64,000 nt of DNA from an uncultured Alphaproteobacteria bacterium (GCA_902621855.1 CACNNQ010000001.1:1-64000); one strand, 5' to 3'. Numbered from the stretch's first letter, positions 42,896 to 52,774 are shown. The notes: generated by a model from the sequence alone, not told the origin. Numbers and translations are program-made.

Positions 42896-43461
42896 AAAAA
42901 TTACAAGTTGCTATTTTCATATCGGGAAGAGGTTCAAATTTAGAATCACTAATACATTCATCATTTAAAAAACAAAGTTTAGTAGAGGTTCAATTAGTCG
43001 TCTCTAATAACTCCAAAGCCAAAGGCTTAACTATTGCCAAAAAAAATAAAATTACGTTCATACATTTTATTCCAAGAAAAAATTTCGAAAACAAAGTCAT
43101 GAAGTACTTAAAAAATATAGATATCATTTGTTTGGCTGGTTTTATGCAAGTTTTAGATTCAAAATTTGTAAGGCAGTGGCGATCGCGATTAATCAATATT
43201 CATCCATCATATCTTCCAGCTTTTAAAGGCTTAAATGCTCAGGATCAGGCAATAAAGGCTAAAGTGAGATATTCTGGTTGTAGTGTTCATTATGTTACCC
43301 CAAAAATTGACTCTGGAAAGATTATATTGCAAAAAAAAGTAAAGATTTTGAAGAAAGATAATACCGAATCACTCTCAAAGAAAATATTGATAGAAGAGCA
43401 TAAGATTTATCCAAGAGCATTACAGATGGTTGCAAAAAAACTTTTAACAAGACAACAGTAA
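42892..43461 (+). CDS. purN: GAR formyltransferase
   Basis: This enzyme transfers a formyl group from 10-formyltetrahydrofolate to GAR. The 189 residues contain FISGRGSNLESL, the catalytic LAGFMQVL...INIHPSYLPAFKG block (Asn and His) and the DSGKII Asp region. The start is TTG at 42892, overlapping the purM stop (TTGA), so translation is probably coupled. purF follows one base after its stop. Confidence 0.94.
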   Translation: MKKLQVAIFISGRGSNLESLIHSSFKKQSLVEVQLVVSNNSKAKGLTIAKKNKITFIHFIPRKNFENKVMKYLKNIDIICLAGFMQVLDSKFVRQWRSRLINIHPSYLPAFKGLNAQDQAIKAKVRYSGCSVHYVTPKIDSGKIILQKKVKILKKDNTESLSKKILIEEHKIYPRALQMVAKKLLTRQQ

Positions 43462-43462
43462 G

Positions 43463-44950
43463 ATGAAAAATCGACTAGATTTCCTAAAGAAATTCAAGGT
43501 AAGGCAATCTCATGTTCCCAGATTTAATGAGGAGTGTGGTGTTTTTGGAATAAGTGGAACCAAAGATGCTGCAGCTTTAACAGCTCTTGGTTTGCATGCG
43601 TTGCAACATCGTGGTCAAGAAGGGTGTGGCATTGTAAGTTATGATGGAAACTCTTATCACTCAGAGAGAAAATTTGGATTGGTTGGAGATAATTTTACGA
43701 AGAAACACTCACTAGATAAACTAAAAGGAAAAATTGCAATCGGACACAATCGTTATTCAACAACGGGTGGTGAAACAATAAGAAATATACAACCTTTTTA
43801 TGCTGACCTTCATGGTGGAGCTATTAGTATTGCTCATAATGGTAATCTGACTAATGCACTCCTTCTAAGAGAACAAATGGTGCGTGAAGGAGCAATATTT
43901 CAAACAACATCAGATACCGAAACAATTGTTCAACTTGTAGCTCGTTCAAAAAAAAGAGATATTTTAAATAAAATTATTGATGCTTTAATGCAAATTCAAG
44001 GTGGTTATGCTTTATCAATCATTGCTAATGGTACATTAATTGGCGCAAGAGATCCATTAGGTATTCGCCCACTTGTTTTAGGTAAATTTAAAAATGCATT
44101 TATCCTCGCCTCTGAAACTTGTGCTTTAGATATTATAGGTGCAAAATTTATCCGTGAAATTGAAAATGGTGAAGTTGTAGTTATTAAAGATAATAAAGTT
44201 GAAAGTAGAAGACCATTTCCAAAAAAACAAATTAAACCATGTGTTTTTGAATACATTTATTTTTCGCGGCCAGATAGTATTTTAAAAAACAAAACTGCCT
44301 ATGAATACAGAAAAAATTTAGGCACATACTTAGCAAAAGAAACCGATATAAAACCTGATGTTGTAGTGCCAGTTCCTGATTCTGGTGTTCCTGCTGCGCT
44401 TGGTTTTAGTCAAGAGTCCGGTATTCCTTTTGAGTTAGGATTAATACGAAATCATTATGTGGGGCGGACATTTATTGAGCCAACTCAGCAAATTAGAAGT
44501 TTAGGCGTAAAGTTAAAACTAAATCCTAACCAAAGTTCTATCAAAAAAAAGAAAGTTGTTTTAATTGACGATTCGTTAGTTCGAGGAACAACATCCACTA
44601 AGATAATAAAAATGCTTTATGATTTTGGCGCAAAAGAAGTCCATATGCGTATTGCTTCACCTGCAATAAAATATCCTGATTTTTATGGGGTTGATACTCC
44701 GACCCAAGAAGAATTATTGGCTGCAAACAAAAATTTAGAGGAAATGCGTAAATATATTGGGGCTAAATCGTTGAAATTTTTATCATTAGATGGTCTGTAT
44801 CAAGCTCTAGGTTATGATCAGAGAGATAATGATAATCCTCAATTTACAGACCATTATTTCACAGGAGAGTACCCGGTCAGGCCTTTAGATTACTTGAATG
44901 ATGAAAACTTAAAAAAACTATCGTTTTTAAGTCTTGCTTCAAATAACTAA
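43463..44950 (+). CDS. purF: Amidophosphoribosyltransferase
   Basis: This enzyme catalyses the committed step of purine synthesis, PRPP to phosphoribosylamine. In the 495 residues the N-terminal nucleophile is C25 in EECGVFGI, preceded by a 24-residue propeptide removed on maturation. The glutaminase site (GHNRYSTTG) and the PRPP loop (VVLIDDSLVRGTTS) are intact. I see only two or three of the cysteines needed for a structural 4Fe-4S cluster, so the cluster-free form is possible. Confidence 0.95.
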   Translation: MKNRLDFLKKFKVRQSHVPRFNEECGVFGISGTKDAAALTALGLHALQHRGQEGCGIVSYDGNSYHSERKFGLVGDNFTKKHSLDKLKGKIAIGHNRYSTTGGETIRNIQPFYADLHGGAISIAHNGNLTNALLLREQMVREGAIFQTTSDTETIVQLVARSKKRDILNKIIDALMQIQGGYALSIIANGTLIGARDPLGIRPLVLGKFKNAFILASETCALDIIGAKFIREIENGEVVVIKDNKVESRRPFPKKQIKPCVFEYIYFSRPDSILKNKTAYEYRKNLGTYLAKETDIKPDVVVPVPDSGVPAALGFSQESGIPFELGLIRNHYVGRTFIEPTQQIRSLGVKLKLNPNQSSIKKKKVVLIDDSLVRGTTSTKIIKMLYDFGAKEVHMRIASPAIKYPDFYGVDTPTQEELLAANKNLEEMRKYIGAKSLKFLSLDGLYQALGYDQRDNDNPQFTDHYFTGEYPVRPLDYLNDENLKKLSFLSLASNN

Positions 44951-44970
44951 TAAATGAATTATTCTTATTC

Positions 44971-46248
44971 ATGAATGTTCTTGTCATTGGTAATGGTGGA
45001 AGAGAACACGCATTATGTTATGGCATAAAACAATCTCCTAGTTGTTCTAATTTATATTGTATTCCTGGAAGTGATAGTATCAGTGAGATTGCCTCATCAA
45101 TTAACATAGATGTTAATGATCATGATGCTATTCTTCAATTTTGTCTAGAAAGTAAAATTGATCTAGTGGTGATAGGTCCAGAACTACCTTTAACTAAAGG
45201 ATTATCAAACCTTTTAATGAACAATTCTATATTAGTTTTTGGTCCTGATCAAATGGGAGCTGAGCTAGAAAAATCTAAAAAGTTTACAAAAGATATTTGT
45301 AAAAAATTAAATATTGCAACAGCTGCCTATGACGTATTTGACAACTATGATGACGCCTTAATTTTTTGTCAAAACCAATCCTATCCTCTTGTGATTAAAG
45401 CTGATGGTTTAGCAGCAGGAAAAGGAGTTATTATTTGTCAAACAATGGAAGATGCAAAAGATGCACTGATTAAATGTTTTAAAGATAATTCTTTTGGTGA
45501 TGCTGGTTCAGTTGTTGTTATTGAAGAATTTTTAGTTGGTGAAGAGGTAAGTCTATTTTCACTTGTTGATAAAAATGGATTTGTGTTACCTCTTACAACA
45601 GCACAAGATCATAAAAAAATCTTGGAAGGAGAAAAAGGGTTAAACACTGGTGGTATGGGTGCCTACACACCTGTTCCTTCTATTTCATCAAATAAAATGA
45701 ATGAATTATCCAAAACATTTGTTGAGCCTATTGTTCAACATCTTGCTGAACAAGGCATCAACTATCAAGGAATGTTTTATGCAGGATTAATTCTAACAGA
45801 TAAGGGTCCAAATTTACTCGAAATTAATGTTCGTTTCGGCGATCCCGAAACACAAGCAATTATTCCACTATTAGAAACAGATTTATTAGAACTCCTTCAT
45901 GCATCAGCGATAGGTACCTTAAATGAAATAAAAAAAATTAAGTGGAAAAATGATTATGCCATGACAGTAGTAATGGCTGCTGATGGTTATCCTGAGGATT
46001 ATAAAAAATTCACATCAATTAATAATTTAGAAAATCTTACTTTATCAACGGATGACTATCTATTCCATGCAGGAACAATGCTTAAAGAAAACAAATGGCT
46101 CTCTAATGGTGGGCGCGTCTTAAATATCTCTAGTACGGGCAAAGACTTAAAAACTATTAGAGAAACTATTCACAATATAATTAATCAAATTAATTGGGAT
46201 GAGGGATATTATCGAAAAGATATTGGTTGGAGATATATTGATGAGTAA
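44971..46248 (+). CDS. purD: GAR synthetase (phosphoribosylamine-glycine ligase)
   Basis: This ATP-grasp ligase joins phosphoribosylamine to glycine. The 425 residues show the N-terminal VIGNGGREHALCY, the ATP-grasp GLAAGKGVIIC, TAQDHKKI and GGMGAYTP, and the metal-binding EINVRFGDPETQ. It follows purF by 20 bases and overlaps purC by eight. Confidence 0.95.
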   Translation: MNVLVIGNGGREHALCYGIKQSPSCSNLYCIPGSDSISEIASSINIDVNDHDAILQFCLESKIDLVVIGPELPLTKGLSNLLMNNSILVFGPDQMGAELEKSKKFTKDICKKLNIATAAYDVFDNYDDALIFCQNQSYPLVIKADGLAAGKGVIICQTMEDAKDALIKCFKDNSFGDAGSVVVIEEFLVGEEVSLFSLVDKNGFVLPLTTAQDHKKILEGEKGLNTGGMGAYTPVPSISSNKMNELSKTFVEPIVQHLAEQGINYQGMFYAGLILTDKGPNLLEINVRFGDPETQAIIPLLETDLLELLHASAIGTLNEIKKIKWKNDYAMTVVMAADGYPEDYKKFTSINNLENLTLSTDDYLFHAGTMLKENKWLSNGGRVLNISSTGKDLKTIRETIHNIINQINWDEGYYRKDIGWRYIDE

Positions 46249-47137
46249 TTCTTTTTTAGTTGAAGGAAAAACAAAAATTATTGAGAAAACAAATGATCAA
46301 AATATCATTCGAATTGTAACAAAAGATTTTTTAACAGGTGGTGATGCAGCGAAGAAAGAGGAAATTAAAGATATTGGAATTCAAAAGACAAAACAAACAT
46401 GTAATGTTTTTACTATGCTAACCAAGGCAGGTATTGCAACATCATTTATTGAGCAAGATTCGCCAAATAGTCTTTTAAGTCATAACTGTAATATGCTTCC
46501 TTTGGAATTTGTAGTTAGACGTTATGCTTGGGGAAGTTATTTAAGTAGAAACACTCAATTTGCAAAAGATAAAAGTAATCCTCATCAATTTGAAAACTTA
46601 GTTTGGGAAATATTTCATAAACAAGCCGTTGTTATCCCTCCGCATGTTTCAGAACCTGTGCAAATGGATGAGAGTGAAGCGAGAAGACAATTTTTGAAAG
46701 ATGGAAAATGGGAAGAGGGTGTATTTACGGATCCATTTGTAAAAGCTGGAGAAGAATGGGAATTATTTTCTGCCAAACAACCTATAACAAGCAAAAGCTT
46801 GATGAAGACTAAAAAATTATTGTCTGATCAAGAATTAGAAATAGCTATTAATGGAATTATTCTTCCAAGTTTTGAGCTTATTGAAGAAAAATGGAAAACT
46901 ATTAAGACAATTGATGGTCCTATACATTTAGTCGATATTAAATTTGAGCTTGGCTTTAAAGTATCGGATAACTCGTTAGTTTTATCTGATGTTGTTGATA
47001 ATGATAGTTGGCGAATATGGCCTGGAGGAGATCCCAATAAACAATTAGATAAGCAATCTTTTCGTGAAGGAGAGGATTTAGTAAATGTTGCTAACAAATA
47101 TCAACTGGTAACACAACTAACTGACCAATTTAATTAA
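46241..47137 (+). CDS. purC: SAICAR synthetase, long form
   Basis: This enzyme converts CAIR and aspartate to SAICAR. The ATG at 46241 gives MSNSFLVEGKTKIIEK, a normal family N-terminus, and overlaps the purD stop by eight bases. The 298 residues are longer than the usual 235-255 residue bacterial enzyme, with an insertion after the RRYAWGSYLSRN segment (about residues 100-170). LVDIKFELGF, LSDVVDNDSWRIWP and the C-terminal extension are family blocks. It ends the plus-strand purine run; purB and purH are not in the window. Confidence 0.92.
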   Translation: MSNSFLVEGKTKIIEKTNDQNIIRIVTKDFLTGGDAAKKEEIKDIGIQKTKQTCNVFTMLTKAGIATSFIEQDSPNSLLSHNCNMLPLEFVVRRYAWGSYLSRNTQFAKDKSNPHQFENLVWEIFHKQAVVIPPHVSEPVQMDESEARRQFLKDGKWEEGVFTDPFVKAGEEWELFSAKQPITSKSLMKTKKLLSDQELEIAINGIILPSFELIEEKWKTIKTIDGPIHLVDIKFELGFKVSDNSLVLSDVVDNDSWRIWPGGDPNKQLDKQSFREGEDLVNVANKYQLVTQLTDQFN

Positions 47138-47145
47138 AGTTAAAA

Positions 47146-48189
47146 TTATTTTTCAATAATCGTTATATGACCCATTTTTCTTTTATGTTTAATTTGTGTT
47201 TTTAAATAATCATAAAAAAATTCATTATCTTTAAATGTTTTATTTCGGTACGGTGATATCTCATCACCAATTAAATTAATCATTTTGGCATTATACAATT
47301 TTTTAGTCCCAATTTTTTCTAAGCCACATACTGCTCGTACATGATTTTCAAATTGACTAATATTATGAGAATTCATTGTCAGATGTCCAGAATTATGAAC
47401 ACGAGGAGCAATTTCATTAGCATATAAATTATCATTAGTATCAATAAAAAATTCTACACATAACGTTCCAATATAACCTAATTTTTCTACAACGTGTTTT
47501 GCCCACTCAATTGATTTTATTCGTATGTCATCAGAGATATCACTTGGTATTGTTGAATATTTTAAAATTTGTTCTTCATGAACATTCTCAATAGGATCAT
47601 AGATCTCATAACTATTTTGATCAAAACGAGTAATGACGACTGAAATTTCTTTTTTAAGATGAATAAGTTTTTCTAAAATATATTCTTTTGTAAAATCAAT
47701 CTCTTTCGTAATATCATCTACAGTGTTTAATTTATACTGACCTTTACCATCGTATCCTAACGTTGTGGTTTTTAACAAACCAGGCAGCAAGTCTACATTT
47801 TCACTCACATCCTTTTCATTTTTGATAGCTACATATTTTGTTGTAGTTATATTATTATCATTGAGAAATTTTTTTTCTGTTTCTCGGTGTTGAATGAGTT
47901 GATTAATTTCAGGTTTTGGTAAAACTTTTTTCTTTTCATTAATTTTTTTTAATATTGCGAAGGGAATATTTTCAAATTCATATGTAACTAGATCAACTTC
48001 ATTAATAAAATTATTTATTGTTGTATCATCATCATACTGACCAAAAATAAATTTAGACGCAAAGTGTTTCCCGGGTGCATCAGGATCATCACTTAATATG
48101 ACGGTTTGTATGTCTATTTTTTTTGCAGCATCTGCTAAAAGACTTCCTAATTGTCCACCACCGATAATGCCAAGTGTGGGTGTATTCAT
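47146..48189 (-). CDS. purK: N5-CAIR synthetase
   Basis: This ATP-grasp enzyme carboxylates AIR at N5. The 347 residues start with the characteristic GIIGGGQLGSLLADAAKK and include PGLLKTTTLGYDGKGQ, the NEIAPRVHNSGHLTMN metal block and CGLEKIG. It follows purE by three bases on the minus strand. Confidence 0.94.
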   Translation of the reverse strand: MNTPTLGIIGGGQLGSLLADAAKKIDIQTVILSDDPDAPGKHFASKFIFGQYDDDTTINNFINEVDLVTYEFENIPFAILKKINEKKKVLPKPEINQLIQHRETEKKFLNDNNITTTKYVAIKNEKDVSENVDLLPGLLKTTTLGYDGKGQYKLNTVDDITKEIDFTKEYILEKLIHLKKEISVVITRFDQNSYEIYDPIENVHEEQILKYSTIPSDISDDIRIKSIEWAKHVVEKLGYIGTLCVEFFIDTNDNLYANEIAPRVHNSGHLTMNSHNISQFENHVRAVCGLEKIGTKKLYNAKMINLIGDEISPYRNKTFKDNEFFYDYLKTQIKHKRKMGHITIIEK

Positions 48190-48192
48190 GAC

Positions 48193-48684
48193 TTATGGTT
48201 TTTGTTTAACAGCTTTTGATTGTTTTGTTCGGTAATTTATTAAATTTTTCTTAATGTCTTTATTCGTAAGAGCAATAATGGAAGCTGCATATAAACCGGC
48301 ATTCATAGCGCCGTCCTCACCAATTGCTACACTGCCAACAGGAATACCTTTGGGCATCTGTACTATTGATAATAAACTATCCAATCCTTTTAATTTACGA
48401 CTTTCTACAGGTACGCCGATTACAGGTATAGTTGTTAATGACGCAATCATTCCTGGTAAATGTGCAGAGCCTCCAGCACCAGCAATAATGACAGAAAAAT
48501 TATTGTCTTCCGCCGATTTGGCAAATTTAAACATTCTCTCTGGTGTGCGGTGTGCAGATACAATTTTAGTTTCAAACTTAACTTTCAGTAATTTTAAAAT
48601 TTTTTCACAATTTTTCATGGTAGCATAATCAGATTGACTACCCATCACAATTGCTACTTTATGTTTAATTGATGTTGAATTCAT
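48193..48684 (-). CDS. purE: N5-CAIR mutase
   Basis: This enzyme moves the carboxylate from N5-CAIR to CAIR. The 163 residues contain [15 protein letters not shown], the substrate loop [10 protein letters not shown] and [12 protein letters not shown], matching class I PurE, as expected with PurK next to it. It follows guaB by 43 bases, probably in one transcript guaB-purE-purK. Confidence 0.95.
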   Translation of the reverse strand: MNSTSIKHKVAIVMGSQSDYATMKNCEKILKLLKVKFETKIVSAHRTPERMFKFAKSAEDNNFSVIIAGAGGSAHLPGMIASLTTIPVIGVPVESRKLKGLDSLLSIVQMPKGIPVGSVAIGEDGAMNAGLYAASIIALTNKDIKKNLINYRTKQSKAVKQKP

Positions 48685-48727
48685 TTTTGTTTTTATTTTA
48701 TCAATTCAATGATGATTCGATACATTA

Positions 48728-49834
48728 TTACATAATTACATCATGCACATTACTCTCACGTGCACCAGCTTTTGATATAAAAACAAATTTACAATTTCCT
48801 TGCATTTTTTTAATTGTTTGGTGGCCTGTGTATCCCATTGATGATTTAAGACCTCCAACAAGTTGATAAACAAGATCTTTTGTTTTACCTTTATAAGGAA
48901 CCATTCCTTCAACTCCTTCAGCAACAAGTTTTTTTGCATTTTTCGTTTCTTCTTGTGAGTAGCGATCAAATGATCCTTTTTGCATAGCACCAACCGAACC
49001 CATGCCACGATAAGATTTATATTTTTTTCCCTTAATGGATAAAAGTTTTCCAGGTGACTCTTCTGTTCCTGCTAACAATGAACCGATCATACATGCTGAT
49101 GCCCCTCCAGCTATTGCCTTCGCAATGTCACCAGATGTTTTAATGCCTCCATCTGCAATAACAGGAATCTTGTATTTCTTTGCCACTTCAAAGGTGTCCA
49201 TCACAGCGGAAAGTTGTGGAATTCCAACTCCAGTGACAATTCTTGTGGTGCAGATTGATCCAGGACCAATACCTACTTTTATAATATCAACGCCAGCATT
49301 GATTAAATCTTTTGCAGCTTTTTTAGTAGCAATATTCCCAACGACGAGTGGAATTTTTTTTAGAATTTTTTTTGCTTTATCAATAAATTGAAGTGTGGTT
49401 TTAGTATGAGCATGTGCTACATCTATAAAGATAATATCAACACCAGCTTTTAATAAAGATTGCAATCTTAAGTAGGCATTATTTTCAACACCGATGGCAG
49501 CACCAACAGCAATTTGGTTATTTGAATTAGTGACAGCTTGTTTATAAAAGTTTTTATTAATTTTATAATTATGAACTTTAAGGACTTCATTACTTTGTTT
49601 TTCGATAGGCATATTTCGGTGAATTACGCCAAGACCACCATTAAGGGATAAGTTAATGGCCATTTTGTTTTCTGTAACCGTATCCATTGCTGCAGATATT
49701 ATAGGTATATGTAATTTTAAGTTACCAAGATTGGTTGAAGTTATAACATCTTTAGGCTTAATTTCAGAATAGGCAGGGGAAAGAAGTACGTCGTCAAAAG
49801 TAACTGAATAATTCGTATTTATTTTATAGACCAT
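48728..49834 (-). CDS. guaB: IMP dehydrogenase lacking the CBS (Bateman) module
   Basis: This enzyme oxidises IMP to XMP, the first step to GMP. The catalytic loop GPGSICTTRIVTGVG (Cys at about 195), YRGMGSVGAM, the Arg-Tyr flap in GSFDRYSQ and the C-terminal RESNVHDVIM identify IMPDH rather than GMP reductase. Only about 35 residues separate HRNMPIEKQ from VGAAIG, where normal enzymes carry a CBS pair of about 120 residues. The total of 368 residues compares with about 488 in E. coli. The ATG at 49834 is preferred to a TTG at 49840. Adenine-nucleotide control through CBS is therefore absent. Confidence 0.93.
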   Translation of the reverse strand: MVYKINTNYSVTFDDVLLSPAYSEIKPKDVITSTNLGNLKLHIPIISAAMDTVTENKMAINLSLNGGLGVIHRNMPIEKQSNEVLKVHNYKINKNFYKQAVTNSNNQIAVGAAIGVENNAYLRLQSLLKAGVDIIFIDVAHAHTKTTLQFIDKAKKILKKIPLVVGNIATKKAAKDLINAGVDIIKVGIGPGSICTTRIVTGVGIPQLSAVMDTFEVAKKYKIPVIADGGIKTSGDIAKAIAGGASACMIGSLLAGTEESPGKLLSIKGKKYKSYRGMGSVGAMQKGSFDRYSQEETKNAKKLVAEGVEGMVPYKGKTKDLVYQLVGGLKSSMGYTGHQTIKKMQGNCKFVFISKAGARESNVHDVIM

Positions 49835-49952
49835 TTCCAAATGTATTTATTTTGTTTCGATTTGTTAAGTAAATAGTTCATAATTTGAAATAAAAAGACC
49901 TAAAATCTAATTTCTAGTTGTAATAAAGAATAAATTTATATTATATTTTCTT

Positions 49953-50843
49953 ATGAAATTTATATTTTTCTTCTTAACTATTATTCTTGTCAATGTAGGT
50001 TTTGCTTCTGATAAAAAAGAAGGCAGATTTTTTGAAGATCAGCCAGATGTTACCGATGATTATCAAATTCATTTTATTTATATGCTCGATAAAAACGGCA
50101 AAGATAATGAACTGGACATAAATGGTGAGATGGAGAGCATGGTGGAAGAGATGAACGAGAAAATGTTTGAATTAACAGGTAACAAACAAAAATATAAACT
50201 TGATTATAGACTGGATGGTAAACTGGATATTTCGTTTGTAAGATTAGATGTAAAAGGAAGAAAAGAAGGGTGGAATAATAACTATCCTGATTTTTTTATT
50301 CAAAATCTTGGATTTAATAATCCCAAAAAATTATATTTTTCTTTTGTCGACAGTTTTACGCATAGGGATAGTGGTCAAATGGGTTCTCATTCAGGCTATA
50401 CCTTTATGAAAAGAGCGGGATCTAGAGAAGATATAATTAAAATTACCATTCATGAACTTTTACACGGGCAAGGATTTTCTTGGAAATGTACAAAAGGCAA
50501 TACGAATGGTCATGTATCTGGCCCAAGTGTTTTAAGTAATGAAAACAATCAATATATTTTAGGTAAGATGATTTATGAGCACGGTGATGATAGTTGTCCA
50601 GATTTAAAAGATTCTATTTATATGACACCAACATCAGCTGATCCCTTTGATCCACTTCCAATGGTCTGTCATTTAGCAGAGAGATCAGGGAGAGCACACG
50701 GAGGCACTTACGGATTTGAAGATCAGTGGCCAGCAAGATACGATCATAAAAAATTTAAAAAAATACGAAAGAATTCTTATTGGTGCACCTATAAATTGAA
50801 TGAATTTGCTGATCCAATGTGGTTTAAAAAGTGGAAAAAATAA
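49953..50843 (+). CDS. Secreted putative zinc metalloprotease, family not recognised
   Basis: This 296-residue protein has a signal peptide (about residues 1-18). The central motif HELLHGQGF (167-175), within ITIHELLHGQGFSWKC, has the HExxHxxG form of zinc proteases of the metzincin type, but the usual third ligand position holds W177 instead of His or Asp. Four cysteines (179, 215, 239, 278) could form two disulfides in the periplasm. I cannot assign a known family. The gene stands alone, divergent from guaB by 118 bases and facing a GNAT-like gene. Confidence 0.7.
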   Translation: MKFIFFFLTIILVNVGFASDKKEGRFFEDQPDVTDDYQIHFIYMLDKNGKDNELDINGEMESMVEEMNEKMFELTGNKQKYKLDYRLDGKLDISFVRLDVKGRKEGWNNNYPDFFIQNLGFNNPKKLYFSFVDSFTHRDSGQMGSHSGYTFMKRAGSREDIIKITIHELLHGQGFSWKCTKGNTNGHVSGPSVLSNENNQYILGKMIYEHGDDSCPDLKDSIYMTPTSADPFDPLPMVCHLAERSGRAHGGTYGFEDQWPARYDHKKFKKIRKNSYWCTYKLNEFADPMWFKKWKK

Positions 50844-50861
50844 ATAAAATAAAAAAAAATT

Positions 50862-51341
50862 TTAAATTTTATATTCAAAGTTTTGTGTTGTTGGATTAAT
50901 TTTAATTAATCTTGCACCATTTCTTATGTGATAATGTGTGGCAACAGGCGTTAATGGTGAAAGGGTAACGATACTTTCAAATTGTTCTTTTGATTTAATA
51001 TATTTTTGTAATTCCTTCATTATTTTCTTTCCAGCACCTTTTTTGAAAGACCAAACTGTATAAGCGATTGGAATAGAAGCTTCATCTTCCTTAACGCTCA
51101 TTAAATCCATTTCCTTAATGGTTGCAGGAATTTCATTCGTAAAAGCAAAACAGGCAATCCCTTCAATATCATCCTTATATTTGAGACCAAAAATTTTTCT
51201 ACCTTTTGAGGTACGAAATTTGTTATCAAGTTCTGGACGGACGGGATCATCAGTTGGATTAACACTTTCTAGTTCAACTAGTTCTGTTTTTTTGATCCAA
51301 CTAAAGAAATCAAATTCGTATTTGTATCTGCCAATTTTCAT
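50862..51341 (-). CDS. GNAT-like acetyltransferase, putative
   Basis: This 159-residue protein has a probable GNAT core: a central beta segment, then VWSFKKGAGKKIMKELQKYI, which has the G-x-G-K/x-x form of the acetyl-CoA loop and helix, and a late HYHIRNGARLIKI that resembles the C-terminal GNAT block. No substrate can be assigned. It lies between the HExxH protein (convergent) and the MATE gene (divergent, 119 bases). Confidence 0.6.
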   Translation of the reverse strand: MKIGRYKYEFDFFSWIKKTELVELESVNPTDDPVRPELDNKFRTSKGRKIFGLKYKDDIEGIACFAFTNEIPATIKEMDLMSVKEDEASIPIAYTVWSFKKGAGKKIMKELQKYIKSKEQFESIVTLSPLTPVATHYHIRNGARLIKINPTTQNFEYKI

Positions 51342-51460
51342 TTAAAGTATGTAATGCTTTATAAGATTTGATAAATAAAGATAGTGAATATTTTGATAGG
51401 AAAGTCGCCTTAATTACTTATTATCAAATTTTACCACTATAAATTCTTGTTACACTTAAA

Positions 51461-52774
51461 ATGTCATCAAAATCATCCATTCCAAATATTTTTAAATTAT
51501 CTATCCCTATTTTTTTTGCAAATTTAGTCATTCCTTTTGTGGCTATTGTTGATACGGGTTTAATGGGTAATCTTGATAATGCTAGTTATTTAGTTGCAAC
51601 CAGTATAGCGGCAAGTGTCTTTTCCATTCTTTTTGGGAGTTTTGGTTTTTTACGATCAGGTACGGTTGGAATGATCGCACAAGCAGATGGATCCAATGAC
51701 TATGAAGAAATTATAAATATTTTTTTACGTAATATTACATTTGTTATTATAATTTCCCTCTTATTAGTTATTTTTCAAACATACATATATAATTTTTCCT
51801 TATCTATTTTTGAGTTATCGAAGGAAACAAAAATATACTTTAAAGATTATTTTACCTTTCGTATTTACTCCTCTTTTGGTGAGCTAACGATTTTTGTGAT
51901 CACAGGATTGTTTATTGGTTTACAAAAAACAAAAACATCTAGTCTCATTGTAGGTTTTTATTCCATTGCAAATATAATTTTCAGCTTAGTTTTTGTTTTA
52001 TATTTTAACTTAAATGTTTTAGGCGTTGCGTTAGGGACGCTTGTAGCTTCAACACTAACAACAATAATCTTTTTATTTTATACATTCTATGACTTAAGCA
52101 ACATGACTAAATTGAAATTTGATACTAAAAAAATTTTCAATTTCAATAAAGTTAAAAATATTTTTAATATAAATTTTAATATATTTATTAGATCTATTCT
52201 TCTTTCTTTTTCTTTTTTATATTTTACTTATCTTGGAACATCCATCAGTGAAGAAACTGTTGCTGCTAATGTAATATTGCTTAATCTTATTATGCTTTCT
52301 TCCTATGTTCTTGATGCTTATGCCTTTTCTACAGAGGGTATTGTGGGGTATTCTATTGGATCCAAAAATAAACAATTATTAAAAGATGTCATAAAAAATT
52401 CCTTTATCCTAAGTACTGCAACTGGTCTGTTGATATGTATAATCTTTTTCTTTAGTAAAAATTATTTCATTATTACGATGACAGATTTACCTGATATTCG
52501 AGAGATTAGTTTTTCATTCTCCTACTGGGTAATCATTATTCCTTTTGCAGCTTCTTTTTGTTTTCAATTTGATGGTATCTTTGTTGGTGCATCACAAACA
52601 ACAGAACTACGAAATGCAATGATCGTCTCTGTCGCCATCTATATTGTTGTCTCTTTCTTTTTAATAGCAAGTTTTGGGAATACAGGATTATGGCTGTCTC
52701 TTTGCCTTTTCTTTATTGCAAGAGCACTCACTTTGTTTGTCTATATGCCGAGAATTTATCAGCGTTTAGCATAA
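51461..52774 (+). CDS. MATE-family efflux transporter (DinF-like)
   Basis: This 437-residue inner-membrane exporter has about twelve helices. MATE features are PIFFANLVIPFVAIVDTGLM near the N-terminus, a first-half GFLRSGTVGMIAQADGS block and the pattern repeated in the second half (DAYAFSTEGIVGYSIGS). The DinF branch often exports cations or drugs using proton or sodium gradients. It ends five bases before the ccrM stop on the other strand. Confidence 0.9.
   Translation: MSSKSSIPNIFKLSIPIFFANLVIPFVAIVDTGLMGNLDNASYLVATSIAASVFSILFGSFGFLRSGTVGMIAQADGSNDYEEIINIFLRNITFVIIISLLLVIFQTYIYNFSLSIFELSKETKIYFKDYFTFRIYSSFGELTIFVITGLFIGLQKTKTSSLIVGFYSIANIIFSLVFVLYFNLNVLGVALGTLVASTLTTIIFLFYTFYDLSNMTKLKFDTKKIFNFNKVKNIFNINFNIFIRSILLSFSFLYFTYLGTSISEETVAANVILLNLIMLSSYVLDAYAFSTEGIVGYSIGSKNKQLLKDVIKNSFILSTATGLLICIIFFFSKNYFIITMTDLPDIREISFSFSYWVIIIPFAASFCFQFDGIFVGASQTTELRNAMIVSVAIYIVVSFFLIASFGNTGLWLSLCLFFIARALTLFVYMPRIYQRLA

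Noticed and set aside
42930-42960. A GGTTCAAAT stretch resembling a tRNA T-arm
   Set aside because: It lies in purN coding sequence and no acceptor stem, D-arm or anticodon arm surrounds it. No tRNA gene was found by eye in the window.
48254-49391. Plus-strand frames of 124 and 118 codons opposite purE and guaB
   Set aside because: They mirror the reading of conserved purine genes and show no protein features of their own.
48728-49834. GMP reductase as an alternative to IMP dehydrogenase for the short guaB
   Set aside because: Short length fits GMP reductase, but the Arg-Tyr flap (DRYSQ), the TTRIVTGVG loop and the RESNVHDVIM end are IMPDH features.
50844-50861. A-rich and T-rich run between the HExxH gene and the GNAT-like gene
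   Set aside because: It is low-complexity and does not form a convincing GC-containing stem, so no terminator is called.
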